NCBI GenBank assembly: GCA_958299035.1
Contig: CATQJL010000112.1
Location: forward strand, 66,309,117-66,373,116
Source of the DNA: Cylicocyclus nassatus
Taxonomy: Eukaryota; Nematoda; Chromadorea; Rhabditida; Strongylidae
Direction of reading: 5' to 3'
DNA: 64,000 nucleotides
The position numbers were made by a program, and so were the translations under genes. Positions 1-10,340 of the stretch are shown in pieces. Under the pieces are notes generated by a model. It was not told where the DNA came from and did no database searches. It saw only the letters and a program-made list of their open reading frames with translations. Positions within the stretch are counted from its first letter, which is position 1, and each line of letters starts with the position of its first letter.

Positions 1-399
1 TCACATAGGGCATTTTATCGAAATAACGTGTTGCCGAACTTCTCTGAGGATTGAGGCATTAAGAGTTGAAACTGGGCTTTCTGTAGGCTGCTGTGAAGAG
101 GTTGTGAGAGATTAATCAATTGATTGTTGAGCTCCACAAATAATGTGTAAATGCCATTTGAATATGAGTTAGCAGTCCATAGATTTAGGAATGAGGGTCA
201 GCATTTCGATAAAGAACAGAGATTTCTTAAACCCTTCTCTCAATTCAAAGAAATTGTTTAAACTTAATTGTGTAAAACTTACTAAGGTGCTGGACTTTAT
301 AATCAAAAACCGGATGTCTTTCTGTGTAGTACTTTGACTGATCTCCTTTTTCTACAGGCCAACTAAAATCTTGCAAGGGGATGTGAGACGGAAAACGAG
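1..399. other. intergenic, nothing recognised
   Basis: AT-rich sequence without a convincing open frame, repeat end or RNA motif. It abuts the inverted-repeat element that starts near 400. Confidence 0.4.
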
Positions 400-404
400 T
401 AATT

Positions 405-1410
405 TCCATGCAAACTTGGGTACTTTTCCGTTATCAGGACCCATTTTTTCGAAAGGCTATCATATTATAAGTGAAAGAATAATTCTCTCTACGTTTTACG
501 AGAACTGCCTCCTTGCCACGTGTCACAAAAAAAATTGACACGTTTTGGTCCATTTTGACATGTTTTTTCTCGAAATCATTTTCGGTGAGATGAAAGGGAA
601 TTTGTGATGAATGAGCGCAAAACAATCACGAACTTATGCTGGAACATATTGTTGCTTTCAGCAGTGAATCAAAAGTGTATTTTTCTTCAAACCCTTTTCG
701 CCTGCGAATTTAGCCAAAAAGACCATGAATGACAGCATGAAGTACCTTGCGGCGGCTTATTTTGCCTCTTAAAGGCACCGTCCACCCAAAATCTCGATTT
801 CAATGTTTTTGTCGCCTTCAGACCTTCTGAAAACCCTCATTCCGAATATGGAGTCGAAAATCCGCGACCCCAAAAATCCCTGTTTCGAGAACCCTCTGCA
901 ACAAGCGCAGGCGAGATCAAGCATGCAAGGGCGGGGCGACCATGGCTCCAGAAGCAGTCTTTTGCGGCGAAGCTTGGGGGTTTGCCTAGTATGGGGGCCC
1001 ACACTAGTATGCCATCATAATCTCACCAACCTCCATTTTGAGTGGACGGTGCCTTCAAATGATGGAATCCTAGCACACATCTCCATCCCCGAGCAAGTCT
1101 AATCTGTTCAGCGATGATAGTATGCCATTATTATTATGAAAATGTTTACTTTCAAATTGTATGATCGAAATGAGGTCAAAATCAACTTAAAAAACAGATT
1201 GAACTTACATCGCTAGGTAGAGTGACACAGATATCTTGGTAGAACCTGTTAAACGTATAGATGACATGTCAAATTTTTTTTGACACGTGGCAGAAGGTTG
1301 ACACTCCTCCCTGCGGAGCTGGGATAAAATATGGTACAAGGATAGAAACAATATCTTTCTTTGAAAAAATGGATCCGGATAACGGAAAAGTACCCAAATT
1401 TGCTTCAATT
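405..1410. repeat. inverted-repeat element with nested MITE
   Basis: Two facing arms are visible: 409-550 (containing CTTGGGTACTTTTCCGTTAT and GCCACGTGTCA) and 1262-1405, which reads as its reverse complement (TGACACGTGGC, then ATAACGGAAAAGTACCCAAA). A further same-sense arm copy lies at 15435-15560, so this is a dispersed family. The interior holds a second, smaller inverted-repeat element at about 771-1056. No transposase frame is visible; target duplication was not identified. Confidence 0.65.
771..1056. mobile_element. MITE, 21-bp terminal inverted repeats
   Basis: The left end AAAGGCACCGTCCACCCAAA is mirrored at 1034-1056 (TTTTGAGTGGACGGTGCCTT). The two overlapping open frames inside (99 and 77 codons on opposite strands) have no recognisable domain and are treated as chance. 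It sits inside the 405-1410 element. Confidence 0.6.
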
Positions 1411-1532
1411 TTGTGTAGTAATCTGAATATGATCTTCTACTAACTTTATGCCTCTCACGTTGAGGTAGATAGAGATAGACAGACATATGTAGATATGAGA
1501 TTAGTACTTGTGAATGAAAAGGATTTCTTTTA

Positions 1533-2014
1533 CCCTAATTTCACGCGTACAAGCCACATCTTTTTCAATTTTTCAAGCGAGGTGCTCAGCCTTCTTACTA
1601 AGTGTCGGAAAGAGATCCTATACCGCACTTTTCTGTTAAGCGATATACAGGGATTATCAGTTGCAGAGTTGGGTGCACCAACATTTCCCTGGTGCGGCCG
1701 CCTCGTATGCACTCTGCACCCCTGCTGCGAACATGCTCTCCTATCACTATCCCACCAAAAGCGTGGGAAAGGCGGAGCTCCAATCGCTAGTTACACGTGC
1801 GAAAATGATTAGAGAGCATGTTCGCGAAAGATGTGCAGAGTAAAGGCAGGCGGCCACGCGGGAGCGGAAATGCTGGTGCACCCGACTCTGCAAATGATAA
1901 GCCCGTACAGCACTGTATGTATAGGGTCCTTTAGTTGCGAAGTCCTTTGGCGTGCATGGGCTGGTAATTTTAAAAAACTCCTCACCTTGTACTCGTAAAA
2001 TCGGGGTATTAATT
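1533..2014. mobile_element. MITE of the CACGCGTACAAG family, interrupted
   Basis: The left end reads CTAATTTCACGCGTACAAG; the right end (about 1985-2014) is its diverged reverse complement. An uninterrupted relative lies at 39410-39628 and a third, partial copy at 41088-41232. The relative aligns on both sides of position 1646 and 1907, showing that the intervening sequence is a later insertion (see 1648-1905). Confidence 0.75.
1648..1905. mobile_element. TA-flanked MITE, family CAGGGCTTATC (copy A)
   Basis: Begins CAGGGATTATCAGTTGCAGA and ends with the inverted form (TCTGCAAATGATAAGCCCG), with TA on both sides (1646-1647, 1906-1907). Internal inverted segments (GAACATGCTCTC near 1730 against GAGAGCATGTTCGC near 1812) make it almost entirely palindromic. 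Copies B (7350-7707) and C (61650-61909) share these parts. TA duplication and CAG ends suggest a Tc1/mariner-mobilised element; no enzyme is encoded. Confidence 0.85.
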
Positions 2015-2782
2015 TCAGCACGATAGCGCTTCTGTTCAACCTTCCGCATTAACACCTTCTTTTCGGACATATCAAACTTTTTTAAATGGGAACGTTGACA
2101 AATAGTGAGTTGCATTTGCTACTTTTTCTCAGGTGTTTGGTTAATTTGAACGTCGCGGAGCAATTCTTGTCGAGAACAACATGAAACCTAGCGTGATCTA
2201 AACCTGACTCGATTAGAAGACTTCCAATGCAAATTGATAAGTGTTTCAAGTTCCATCATTCCATGCCTACACTATAATCTGTTAGGTGTAATCCAAATTC
2301 AGGGCATCGAAAAGTAGCTTTTGCGTCTTTGGGTTCCTGCACTTAAAAGTAGTCTCAGCGCTCAAAACTTATGCGTTTGTTGCGAGAAATGCAGCGATGA
2401 TGAGGTCCCGCACAATTAGGCACAGACTCAATGTTGGATGATTTTGAAGAGGGTTTACGACAACCTTATCAAAATTTTCAAAGTTTTTCAATCTAATAAT
2501 TTCCAGAAGAAGTTGCTTAGATTGTTTTTCACAGTGGTGATTTATATCATTACTACTGCGATACTTACCTAAATATTTAAATGGACCCTCCTCACGTGAC
2601 GTGCGGGCCTCAGTACAGAACTTTCCATTGATCCCTGTCCCTCGCTTCGGACGTCTACTCTTCTTAATTGTCGTTGGTGGCTGCGTCCACAGCTCCAGAG
2701 GCGAAAGTCGTATCCAGCTGATTCTTCAGCTTATCCATTCGTTCCACGAATACATCTGCCCATCTCGTTGGCGCTCTTTTTC
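2015..2782. other. intergenic, nothing recognised
   Basis: No convincing exon, repeat boundary or RNA motif. The open frame at 2601-2792 has no recognisable similarity and runs into the next inverted repeat. Confidence 0.35.
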
Positions 2783-4890
2783 AAATGCTTAGATAATCGC
2801 CGAGGACAGGCGGTCCTCAATCAAACTCGTGCTTTTCTGCAAGGGTCAGCAAAATTTTGGAGCGTGGCTAAACCTTCAGCGAGCGATACCTCCTGTTTTG
2901 TCAGCGGGCAGCAATATAAAAATTTCTGCAAGCGCTCTTCATATAATTTCTTTCAGTAGGCGCTCGTATTCTTTCTACGCATCGGGCGTACACTGAGCAA
3001 TATTAATACTCTACATAATGGAGATGTCATCGATGGTTCAATTACCCGAGTTTGAAGTACTTTCAGCGGAAGGTACCTGCGGGCTGTGCGGTCCTTCACA
3101 AAGGATCGTGCAGCCCGTAATAATTTTGCATATTCTCGCGGAAGGTCCGCGAGAATGCGGACACTGCGCCGCAACTAACCTATTAAAAAGTCGAGATTGT
3201 TCTCCGAGATTGTTCTCTTCCGCATAAAATTTCGCCGAAATTCGTCCAAATATTAGGTTGTCTCATAATTAATGCACGTTTTTCCAACCGTTTCTCTTTG
3301 AGAAAGCTGATTTTCAAAGAAAAAACATTTTTCTTTAAGACCCTTCAGAGTTTCGGAAAACCCGAATTCTCTAGTTTCTAATAAATGCTTTCGTTTTCGC
3401 AAATCTTTGTTGAAGCCGAAGTTCCATGCCTTCAAAAACAAGTGATTAAGATTCGAAATCCTTTCCCTTCACTCTCCTTGCTCTAAATCTATGAAAAGTA
3501 GACGAATTTCTCTTAGAAAAATGCATGACGTTCGCGAAGCTTCGTGCTATAAAACGCTTGTCTGTATGGGATTTTCGAAAAATTCCGAGCTGTGAAATCT
3601 TGTCTCAAACTTGGCTGGTTGCTGAGGCCCATCTAAGCTGCACAAAAATCTCAAGGAAAAAGCGACTTTATGAATTTCGCTATGTACACGTAGAATAGAC
3701 CTAGTGCAACTAATGCTAGAAAAAGCGCAGCATTTCATTGTCTTTTCGAAGAGAAAAAATTCAAAAAATCCAAAAAAGGCAGTTTTTTGGATCTTCCAAA
3801 TTACTGAAAAAATGGGTACTTCTAGTTTTCTTGCAAAATTTTCTCACAGAAATATGCCGTAAAATTCAAACTTCACTCTATTGCACAGCCGACCATTGGC
3901 TATATAATGAGCAAAGTTCGCGCGATCCTAGTACATGTGAGCAAAAGTTAAGCTCTCTCAAAGTATAGGTTTCTAAAAAAAATTTTCGAAAATTTTTTAG
4001 GCTATAAAATCTTTCTTAAAGCGGCTACGATCCAACAAAAGCATGCGCTTTATAATCAAAGGTTTGTTGTTTGCAGTAAGTTTTGAGAGTTTTATTGCTC
4101 TCAAAAAGATGGTTTAAGAAAAGAGCTATCTTAATAAGGCATTAATTATGAGACAACCTAATATCTGCAAGCGGACGCAAGAAGTCAGCGAACGATTTTT
4201 CCGGTGCCCGCCTGGCCATCTGCCCCGGCGATTACCTGAGTAGAGGTACTAGGAAGAAGTACTAGTGCAATAAAATTTCGTAATCAGCGTCCTCGCTTGC
4301 TCCCTTTGCCAACCCCCACTCAGATAATTGCTCGGGGCAGGCGACCATGCGATTTATGGGGATGTGAGCACCGGAGAAATAGTTCGCTATTTCTTGCTGT
4401 CCGCTTGCAATTTGGAAGAATTTTGGGGGAATTTATACGAATGCTCAGAAAACAATTGCGGCTTTTTCACAAATTACTTGCGGCGCAGTGACCGCATTCT
4501 CGACCTTCCGCAAATTTGCAAAATTTTTGAGAGCCGCACGGTCCTTTGTGAAGGACTGTACAGCCCGTAGTACCTTCCGCTGAGAGAAAGTACTTCAAAC
4601 TCGGTAATCAGACCAACGATGACACATCTGCCATATAGAGTGTTACCTCTGCTCGGCGTACGCCCGAAACTGTGTAACAAGAGTCAGAGCGCTCGCTGAA
4701 AGAAATTATTGACGAGAGCCTGCAGAAAATACAGCATTGCTGCCCGCTAGCAGAATATGCACAGTAAAGGAAGTACCGCCAGCTGAAGGTTTGGCCAAGC
4801 CCCAAAATCCTGCTGACCGCCTGCAGAAAAGGGCGAGTTTGCGGACCGGCTGCCCCCGGCGATTATCTGAGCAGCGCCGTAGCTCAAACG
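2783..4890. repeat. large foldback element split by a mariner MITE
   Basis: The left arm (about 2783-3240) is mirrored in the right arm (about 4175-4890). Clear anchor pairs are TTTGAAGTACTTTCAGCGGA with its complement near 4580-4600, CTGCGGGCTGTGCGGTCCTT with its complement near 4540-4566, and AGATAATCGCCG with CGGCGATTATCT near 4858. The arms are unusually GC-rich for the neighbourhood. The centre is occupied by a separate element at 3253-4161. The right part holds extra CCCCGGCGATTA-type motifs (4215, 4310), suggesting internal duplications. Confidence 0.7.
3253..4161. mobile_element. Tc1/mariner-type MITE, 909 bp
   Basis: Ends are a perfect 23-bp inverted repeat starting TTAGGTTGTCTCATAATTAA, with TA duplicated at 3251-3252 and 4162-4163. 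TTAGG ends and TA duplication are typical of mariner elements. The interior has no long frame and no recognisable transposase residues, so it would need an enzyme in trans. It was inserted into the centre of the 2783-4890 foldback element and is therefore younger. Confidence 0.85.
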
Positions 4891-5022
4891 GTGCAAAAAA
4901 TCGATATCTATAACGAAAAGTACGACACCCGCCTCACCCAAAGTCTATTTTGCGAGTTTATTTCGAATCGGTCTGGAAAGAAATTTTTATTTGGAACATA
5001 CGTTTACAGACAGAACACAATA
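4871..5022 (+). repeat. dispersed repeat (CGATATCGAT family), truncated
   Basis: Carries the diagnostic string order of the family: GCAAAAAATCGATATC, ATAACGAAAAGTACGACACC, TCGAATCGGTCTGG, TTATTTGGAACATACG, then an ACAGACAGAAC tail. Other members are at 8430-8700, 23735-25815 (reverse), 30341-30580, 58370-58480 and 59285-59775. The 5' part with the CCGGCTCCGCCCGG motif is missing here, where it meets the foldback element. Confidence 0.65.
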
Positions 5023-6448
5023 CCAATCAAAAATTTAGCTTTGAATATAAAATTTGAATCTGCGATTCTTTGTGCGATGAGCAATGCTCGTGCTGCAACA
5101 TTCGACCGTAGGAACACATGACTGCTCATACATATTTTGTAGCTATCCACAATCCAAAGTTTGTACAATGCGTTTTCGTAGAACCTCAGGCTATGAGCGC
5201 ACAATATTGCGTAGAGGTTCTCAGGATAGGCAAACTTGTTTCCAAAAAAGCGTTTCACGGATAATAGCTATGGCTTTTGCGATAGATTCATCACTGACTT
5301 CAGCAAATTTATCTCAACTCTAATGGCCAATTTGATTGGAATGCTTTCTTTGCCACAGTCGAAAGTTAACATGCTTGTGTTGCCTTCATGCTTGCTATCA
5401 CTGTGAAGGTACATGTTACTTTTTTATGCATGTCAAGTCTTTCGCAAAAGAAAAAAAATCTTGCACTTTAGAATGTAACAAAGGTGTATTCCGCAAACAT
5501 TTAGCGATATAATGCATCATCAGTCAACATTCTCCAACCGCTGTTTTTCCTATGTTCAGTTTCGAAGCCTTTGCTTAGGTTCTCAGTAGGTATTTGTTAC
5601 CTTACAAAGATATGTATGACGAAGACATTTACCAAACTGCGCGGTGAACCAGTCCATTGCACACAGCTTCAAGAGTACAACTTATGGGATTCCAGTCAAC
5701 GCTCATTCAGGTTAGTTGTTAGTCATAGGATCAGGGCACGGCGCAGATGGTCTGGGGTCAAACTGGACTTCGTTTCGAAAGTTAGAAGCAACGGGGATAT
5801 CGTTTTAGTAAGGGTTCTGGGGGGAACCGAAAATAAAACGACGAACACGTCAGGTTTTACAAGTTGAACGTGTTCTTTCGCTAGCGCGCGAAATTCAAAC
5901 ACAAGACTCAGACAAACAAATGGCTTGTTTACAGCGCACAAACAAGCACATAGCTCCGAATTTGGGCTATGTATATACATTATTACTTCAAACTATGTTA
6001 TGTAAAAAATTCCAGAAATTTATGTGTCCTAATATCCGTTCGCGTATTTGTTGCTCTCTAGACCAACACCAAACCAACTGGGTTGGTTCGGAGCATAAAT
6101 ATCGGAGAGTTCACATAAGTTTTGGACCTTTTTGATTTGGACGATTAGAACGGCCAAAATATATCACGTAGTGAAGAGAGCGAATCAAACCATTGCCTCT
6201 TCTCTTTTTTTAAGCCAAAAGTAGTGTAAATCTAGGCGTTGATAGATACCGCGCTCCAATCACATGCGGGTCCTTTGAACTATGTGGCGGAAAATGCATC
6301 GTAGGATCGTTGAGCCCATAGATTTGGTCGGCCTAGGAGGTTTTCGACATTCTGAGCACTAAAACGATACCATACCAGTGACGGAGCCTCTAATCAACTC
6401 TGATTGTGTCCTTTTAGCTTTTCGTTACATTTTTTACTGATATTTTGA
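5023..6448. other. intergenic, no feature recognised
   Basis: Several open frames under 100 codons on both strands overlap one another and none shows a domain, signal peptide or splice-consistent continuation that I recognise. Exons of an unrecognised gene cannot be excluded. Confidence 0.35.
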
Positions 6449-6452
6449 TTAA

Positions 6453-6685
6453 CACGTTGACGACAGGGTCATTTCTAGCTGTCTGCCTTGTGGGACAGTG
6501 CCTTCTGCATTAAGTTGAGTAATTTTAGCTGAAATTAAGCAGGCCGTCATCTGCAGTATCCCTACAGTGATTTTGAGAAGCAGCCAAGAAACGCGGAAGT
6601 GATTCTTAAGAATAAAGCATAACAGAACTTTTGAGACCATAGTCATTGCATGACCCACCTTGTGGGTCACATTGTCGTCAATGTG
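6453..6685. mobile_element. piggyBac-like MITE, TTAA target
   Basis: Starts CACGTTGACGACAGGGTCA and ends with the inverted form (GTGGGTCACATTGTCGTCAATGTG). TTAA flanks it exactly at 6449-6452 and 6686-6689, the hallmark of piggyBac transposition. At 233 bp it is non-coding. Family assignment rests on the TTAA duplication and CA...TG ends; no transposase is present in the window. Confidence 0.8.
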
Positions 6686-7063
6686 TTAAATAAGGGTTGC
6701 CCTACTGATTTTTACGTCAAGAGGGACGTAAATTTTTGCGACATGGGGGACTTCGTTTCCGAAAATACCCAAACGAACGCGTGCCGGACCCTGAACAGGA
6801 TCAACACCTGTGTCGAGAACACAGCATTTGCATCGCGGAATATAGACGATTTGGGCGCTTGCGCAGTGTTGCAGTGGAACTCGACCGATATCTTCATAAT
6901 TCGTATATTCTATATATCTTACTTGCAATGTAAAGGCTACTGCATGACGACGGCGCAACAGCAGTATTGGTTGAGCGGGCGCGAACTCGGCGCGCGTATC
7001 TTCGCCGTTGTAAATCCTGCGTCTTATTCGCTCTGCGGCTAATAGAGCCGCGTTCGCGCCCAA
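6686..7063 (-). CDS. hypothetical open frame, doubtful
   Basis: A 125-codon frame on this strand overlaps a 130-codon frame on the other (6650-7042). I recognise neither. Both run through the hairpin at 6929-7108 and into the edge of the piggyBac-like MITE, which argues that they are chance frames in a GC-richer patch. Listed only because they are among the longest unexplained frames in the first 10 kb. Confidence 0.12.
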   Translation of the reverse strand: MGANAALLAAERIRRRIYNGEDTRAEFAPAQPILLLRRRHAVAFTLQVRYIEYTNYEDIGRVPLQHCASAQIVYIPRCKCCVLDTGVDPVQGPARVRLGIFGNEVPHVAKIYVPLDVKISRATLI

Positions 7064-7108
7064 AGGTATTGCGCCTTCGTCATGCAGCAGCCTTTAAGTG
7101 TTCAAGCG
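6929..7108. repeat. GC-rich hairpin element
   Basis: CTTGCAATGTAAAGGCTACTGCATGACG is mirrored by CATGCAGCAGCCTTTAAG near 7081-7100, and GGCGCGAACTCGG by CCGCGTTCGCGCC near 7048. A second member lies at 42365-42465 (shared GCTCTGCGGCTAA and CCGCGTTCGCGCC), immediately upstream of a PLE remnant. Probably a small MITE family. Confidence 0.55.
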
Positions 7109-7349
7109 CAGCTGCTAGTCTTTTTTGCGTCCATGAGACTACAGCTGCATGTATGAAAAGGAGTGGGAAATTCGCAGCTGGTAATCTCCTCCTTACCCTG
7201 ATTAGCGCGTCACCGTACATCGTTTGCTTCATACAGTTAGTTTTGCTTTCTAGTTACACTCAGTATCATTGCCATAGTCACATTAACTTTCAGTTCATTT
7301 AGATCAAAACATATCAATATTTTATCACTAACGTTTGCCACAATCAGTA

Positions 7350-7707
7350 CAGGGCTTATCAAATGCAGTGTCGCTTGCACTCCCACGCTGGACTCTGCAT
7401 CTCTTCCGCAAACATGCTCTCTGATCACTTCCAATTAGTTGAGGCTCCGTCTTTCCACGCTCGCCCTGGGAAAGTGATCAGGGAGCATGTTTGCGGAAGA
7501 GATGCAGAATTCAGTGCGGGAGCGGAGATGCTGATGCAAGCGGGTAGAGGAACGAACGCCTCAATTCGGCACCGTCGCCGCGGACTGCTGGTCCTTCCGT
7601 CCTACTGTTGTGCATCGTGTTAGGACCAGTGGTCCGCGGAGGCGGTGTCTAATTGAGGCGTTCGTTCCTCCACCCGATGCAAGCGACACTGCGTTTGATG
7701 AGCCCTG
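7350..7707. mobile_element. TA-flanked MITE, family CAGGGCTTATC (copy B)
   Basis: Ends CAGGGCTTATCAAATGCAGT and its complement at 7688-7707, flanked by TA at 7348-7349 and 7708-7709. Internal palindrome GCATCTCTTCCGCAAACATG pairs with the complement at 7487-7507. It is about 100 bp longer than copies A and C because of the nested element at 7542-7675. Confidence 0.85.
7542..7675. mobile_element. MULE-like MITE, 9-bp target duplication
   Basis: A 134-bp palindrome starting GGGTAGAGGAACGAACGCC and ending GGCGTTCGTTCCTCCACCC. Its flanks are GATGCAAGC at 7533-7541 and again at 7676-7684. Removing it and one flank restores the sequence organisation of MITE copies A and C. A 9-bp duplication is typical of Mutator-like elements; this family assignment is inference. 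Confidence 0.8.
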
Positions 7708-7778
7708 TATCTCATGTTAAGCTGGTATTATATTTCGCTTGCAATATTGTTTATTTAAATTTTACATTTGTTAATAAA

Positions 7779-7801
7779 GGTTTAATTACCTAAGTTTAAG
7801 G
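7779..7801 (+). ncRNA. SL1-like spliced-leader sequence, probable pseudogene
   Basis: The 22 nt GGTTTAATTACC-TAAGTTTAAG match the conserved nematode SL1 leader at 20 of 22 positions by my reading, and are followed directly by GTAA, as the leader is in SL RNA genes. The first stem-loop of SL1 RNA (TTACC...GGTAA) is preserved and extended by the two changes. No Sm-binding site resembling ATTTTTGG and no further SL RNA similarity is seen in the next 100 bp, so a functional SL RNA gene is unlikely; a fragment or retrocopy is more likely. Confidence 0.5.
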
Positions 7802-8429
7802 TAATCACCCACGTACACAACTCCGTCGCTCGAGAAACCCTCGTGGCAACAACAACCACTGTACACCGATCCCTATTCATACGCAGCCCCGCTTACGCTG
7901 CTGTGGTGAGAACTTGCTCGCGATGCAACGTGCTTGCATCCCGAAGCGGTCCTCTAACGGCAGTGCAAAAATGCGTGAAAAGAATGATCCGTAAATGAAT
8001 TGTGCCTTGTGTCTGAAAGCAATGGATCTTGGTAAAGTCAGGCTAGTGCAACTGAAGTGATTATCTATTCGATTGATGCAAAAACTTTCCACGTATCGCC
8101 ATCTGGTTTGTAGACTTCTAATGTGGAGAAGCATTTAGGAGTGGTCTCGCAAATAGGAGATATTCATAGTTTTTCAATTCGCACATGTAGGGGAAACATT
8201 GGAGATAGACTAACAATAAGATAAGTATGATGATTTGGAACGGTTCCCTTCTGTCCATTTGAACGAATGCTGACAGCGAGCAGGCGATGCACCGCAGCGT
8301 TTGAGCGCAGTTTTGAACTGTAACTACACATCAAGAGAGATATCAAACTCAAATTGCAGTAATGTGTAAGCATAATCTCTTTTCCAAAATTCTTTAATGC
8401 AAATTGCAATCAATTCTTTATTTATTACT

Positions 8430-8700
8430 AATTGGCAAACCCGGCTCCGCCCGGCCTTGTCAATAACATATTTGTAATCAGCATGCTCGATTACCTCCTG
8501 TGCCAACTCCAGTCCCGTCGCTCAAACTTTGTAAAAAATCGATAAAATCGATATCGATTGATAACGAAAAGTAGCCTATGACACGCTCCTCGCCCTGAAG
8601 TATATGTGTGCCAAGCTTGGTCAAAATCTGCTCAGAAGTAAAAACTTCTATTTTGCACATACGTGCATACATACATACAGACATACAGACATACATTCAG
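8430..8700 (+). repeat. dispersed repeat with CATACAGA tail
   Basis: Order of motifs: CCCGGCTCCGCCCGGCC, GTAATCAGCATGCTCGATTA, TGCCAACTCCAG, AAAATCGATATCGATTGATA, GTATATGTGTGCCAAGCTTGG, then an (ACATACAG)n-like tail at about 8660-8695. The same order recurs at 30341, 59285 and, reversed, at 23735-25815. Fixed order with a simple-repeat 3' tail suggests a short non-autonomous retroelement, but no promoter boxes or coding part were found. Confidence 0.65.
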
Positions 8701-8919
8701 CTTTATATACAAGATAGACTTGACATTTTGGCTAAACAACCAAAGTTATATCCCTGCAAAATCGCAGAAAATCAAAAAAAAGAGGGTAATCAGAACTGCT
8801 ATTGCTTGCTGAATTGGATTCAGACTATGGTTCAAAATTCGACATTCCAACAAAAGTTACAGAAAATGGAAAGGATTTAGGGCATTGTCTATTATTACAG
8901 GTCGATGAATGATTGTATA

Positions 8920-9525
8920 GGGTGGGTTCCCAAAAATGTGACTACTGTTTGGTTGTTAATAACTCTCTTGTCATGAAGTTTTCCAAGAAGCTTTGAGCCA
9001 TTCTGTAAAGCTGGTTCCAATTTAGGTTTACAGTGTAGAGCGAATCACAATCGATTTTCATTTCTGTAGGATTACGATAGGAAGTCCAAGTATGTGATGT
9101 CATTGTGAGAAAAGCTGCCGTTTCAAAAATTTCCAAAAAAATGTGAATACTTGTGTATTAGGGTTTTTATGGACGCTGAGCTTAGTACTCAACCATGTAC
9201 AAGATTGCAAAACTTTCTTAACGTCTAACCGCAATTTTTAAGAACATTAAAAAACGGCCGCTACTTACTGCTTACTTCGCATAACTTTTTAATGAAGCAA
9301 CATGACAAGTTGCGAATACATTCAAAATCAGCAACTCTAATTAGCCCAACGTGAAAATTTTCAGGCTGTCGTGTTTCATTTCTGAGCAAAATATGGCCTT
9401 TCATGGCCGTTTTATACTGTACTAAGTTGAAGTTAGCCCTAGAAAGCGAAACTTAGAGCTTCTCGAAAGATATCATTATAAGAGATTATGAACAATCAAA
9501 CAGTAGGCACATTTTTGGGACACCC
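8920..9525. mobile_element. Tc1/mariner-type MITE, about 606 bp
   Basis: Left end GGGTGGGTTCCCAAAAATGT and right end (inverted) GGGTGTCCCAAAAATGTGCC share about 35 bp with a few differences. The interior resembles the element at 18905-19527 (shared TGAGAAA...ATTTCCAAAAAA and GTATTAGGGTTTTT motifs), so both belong to one family. No transposase frame. Confidence 0.75.
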
Positions 9526-10340
9526 TGCACACAGTTTCTGTACCACGTTTACTGATCGCAGTTGCGCCTGAGCAATTTCTTATAGTGCAATCACGAAATG
9601 TCTCTACTCTCAAGATATTTCGAAGCCATCACCACATTCCTCAAGCACTAAAAAATTTTTGCAATACCCGTTAGAAGCAAAATTTTTCCTTCAAAATCTC
9701 CATACTTTCTTCACATTTGTGAAAGAGAGCTGCAAGGGATGCATTGCGAAAAAAGGACCGTCGCTGGGTGAAATTGCAGATTGTTACCAGTTTTCGTAAA
9801 ATGAATGTATTCGCATCTTGGGATTATGTCGAATTCACCAGACTAACCTGTGAATTACGCCTCTTTCCATCTTTATTTCGAGGGACAATACTTTTTTCCG
9901 TACCCTCTGTAACGGTCTCTTGTAGCACGGTTCATGGATTAAATGGTCAATATTGTAATTCCAAACTGCATGGGCGACGTTAAACATGAATTCCTTGAAG
10001 ATGGAAATTGGCTCAGAATACATGATGGAATGCTTAAAATATACCTTTGCAATATTAAGTCGAAAAAAGAACCTGCAAGTAACTGCGCTGCTCTGTTCTC
10101 ATAGCATTTTATCGCAACAATTTTTGCCTAAATGCAAACGCCTTCAACCTTGCTCTGTGAAACGTTTCGCAAACACTGTGAGTAGCTTTGGATTCAGTAT
10201 GAAGCAACGTCATGGTGTAGATCCTGTGAAGGAAGTGGTATGAGTCTGCCTATTTACAAGCTTTTGGGATTAAGAGTCACAATGTTTTCTGCTTTTTTGA
10301 CCAAACTAATGTCTGCAAAAGGACAAAGCTTTCTCTACTC
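9526..10340. other. intergenic, nothing recognised
   Basis: Short overlapping frames only (largest 85 codons at 9986-10243); no domain or repeat boundary recognised. Confidence 0.35.
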
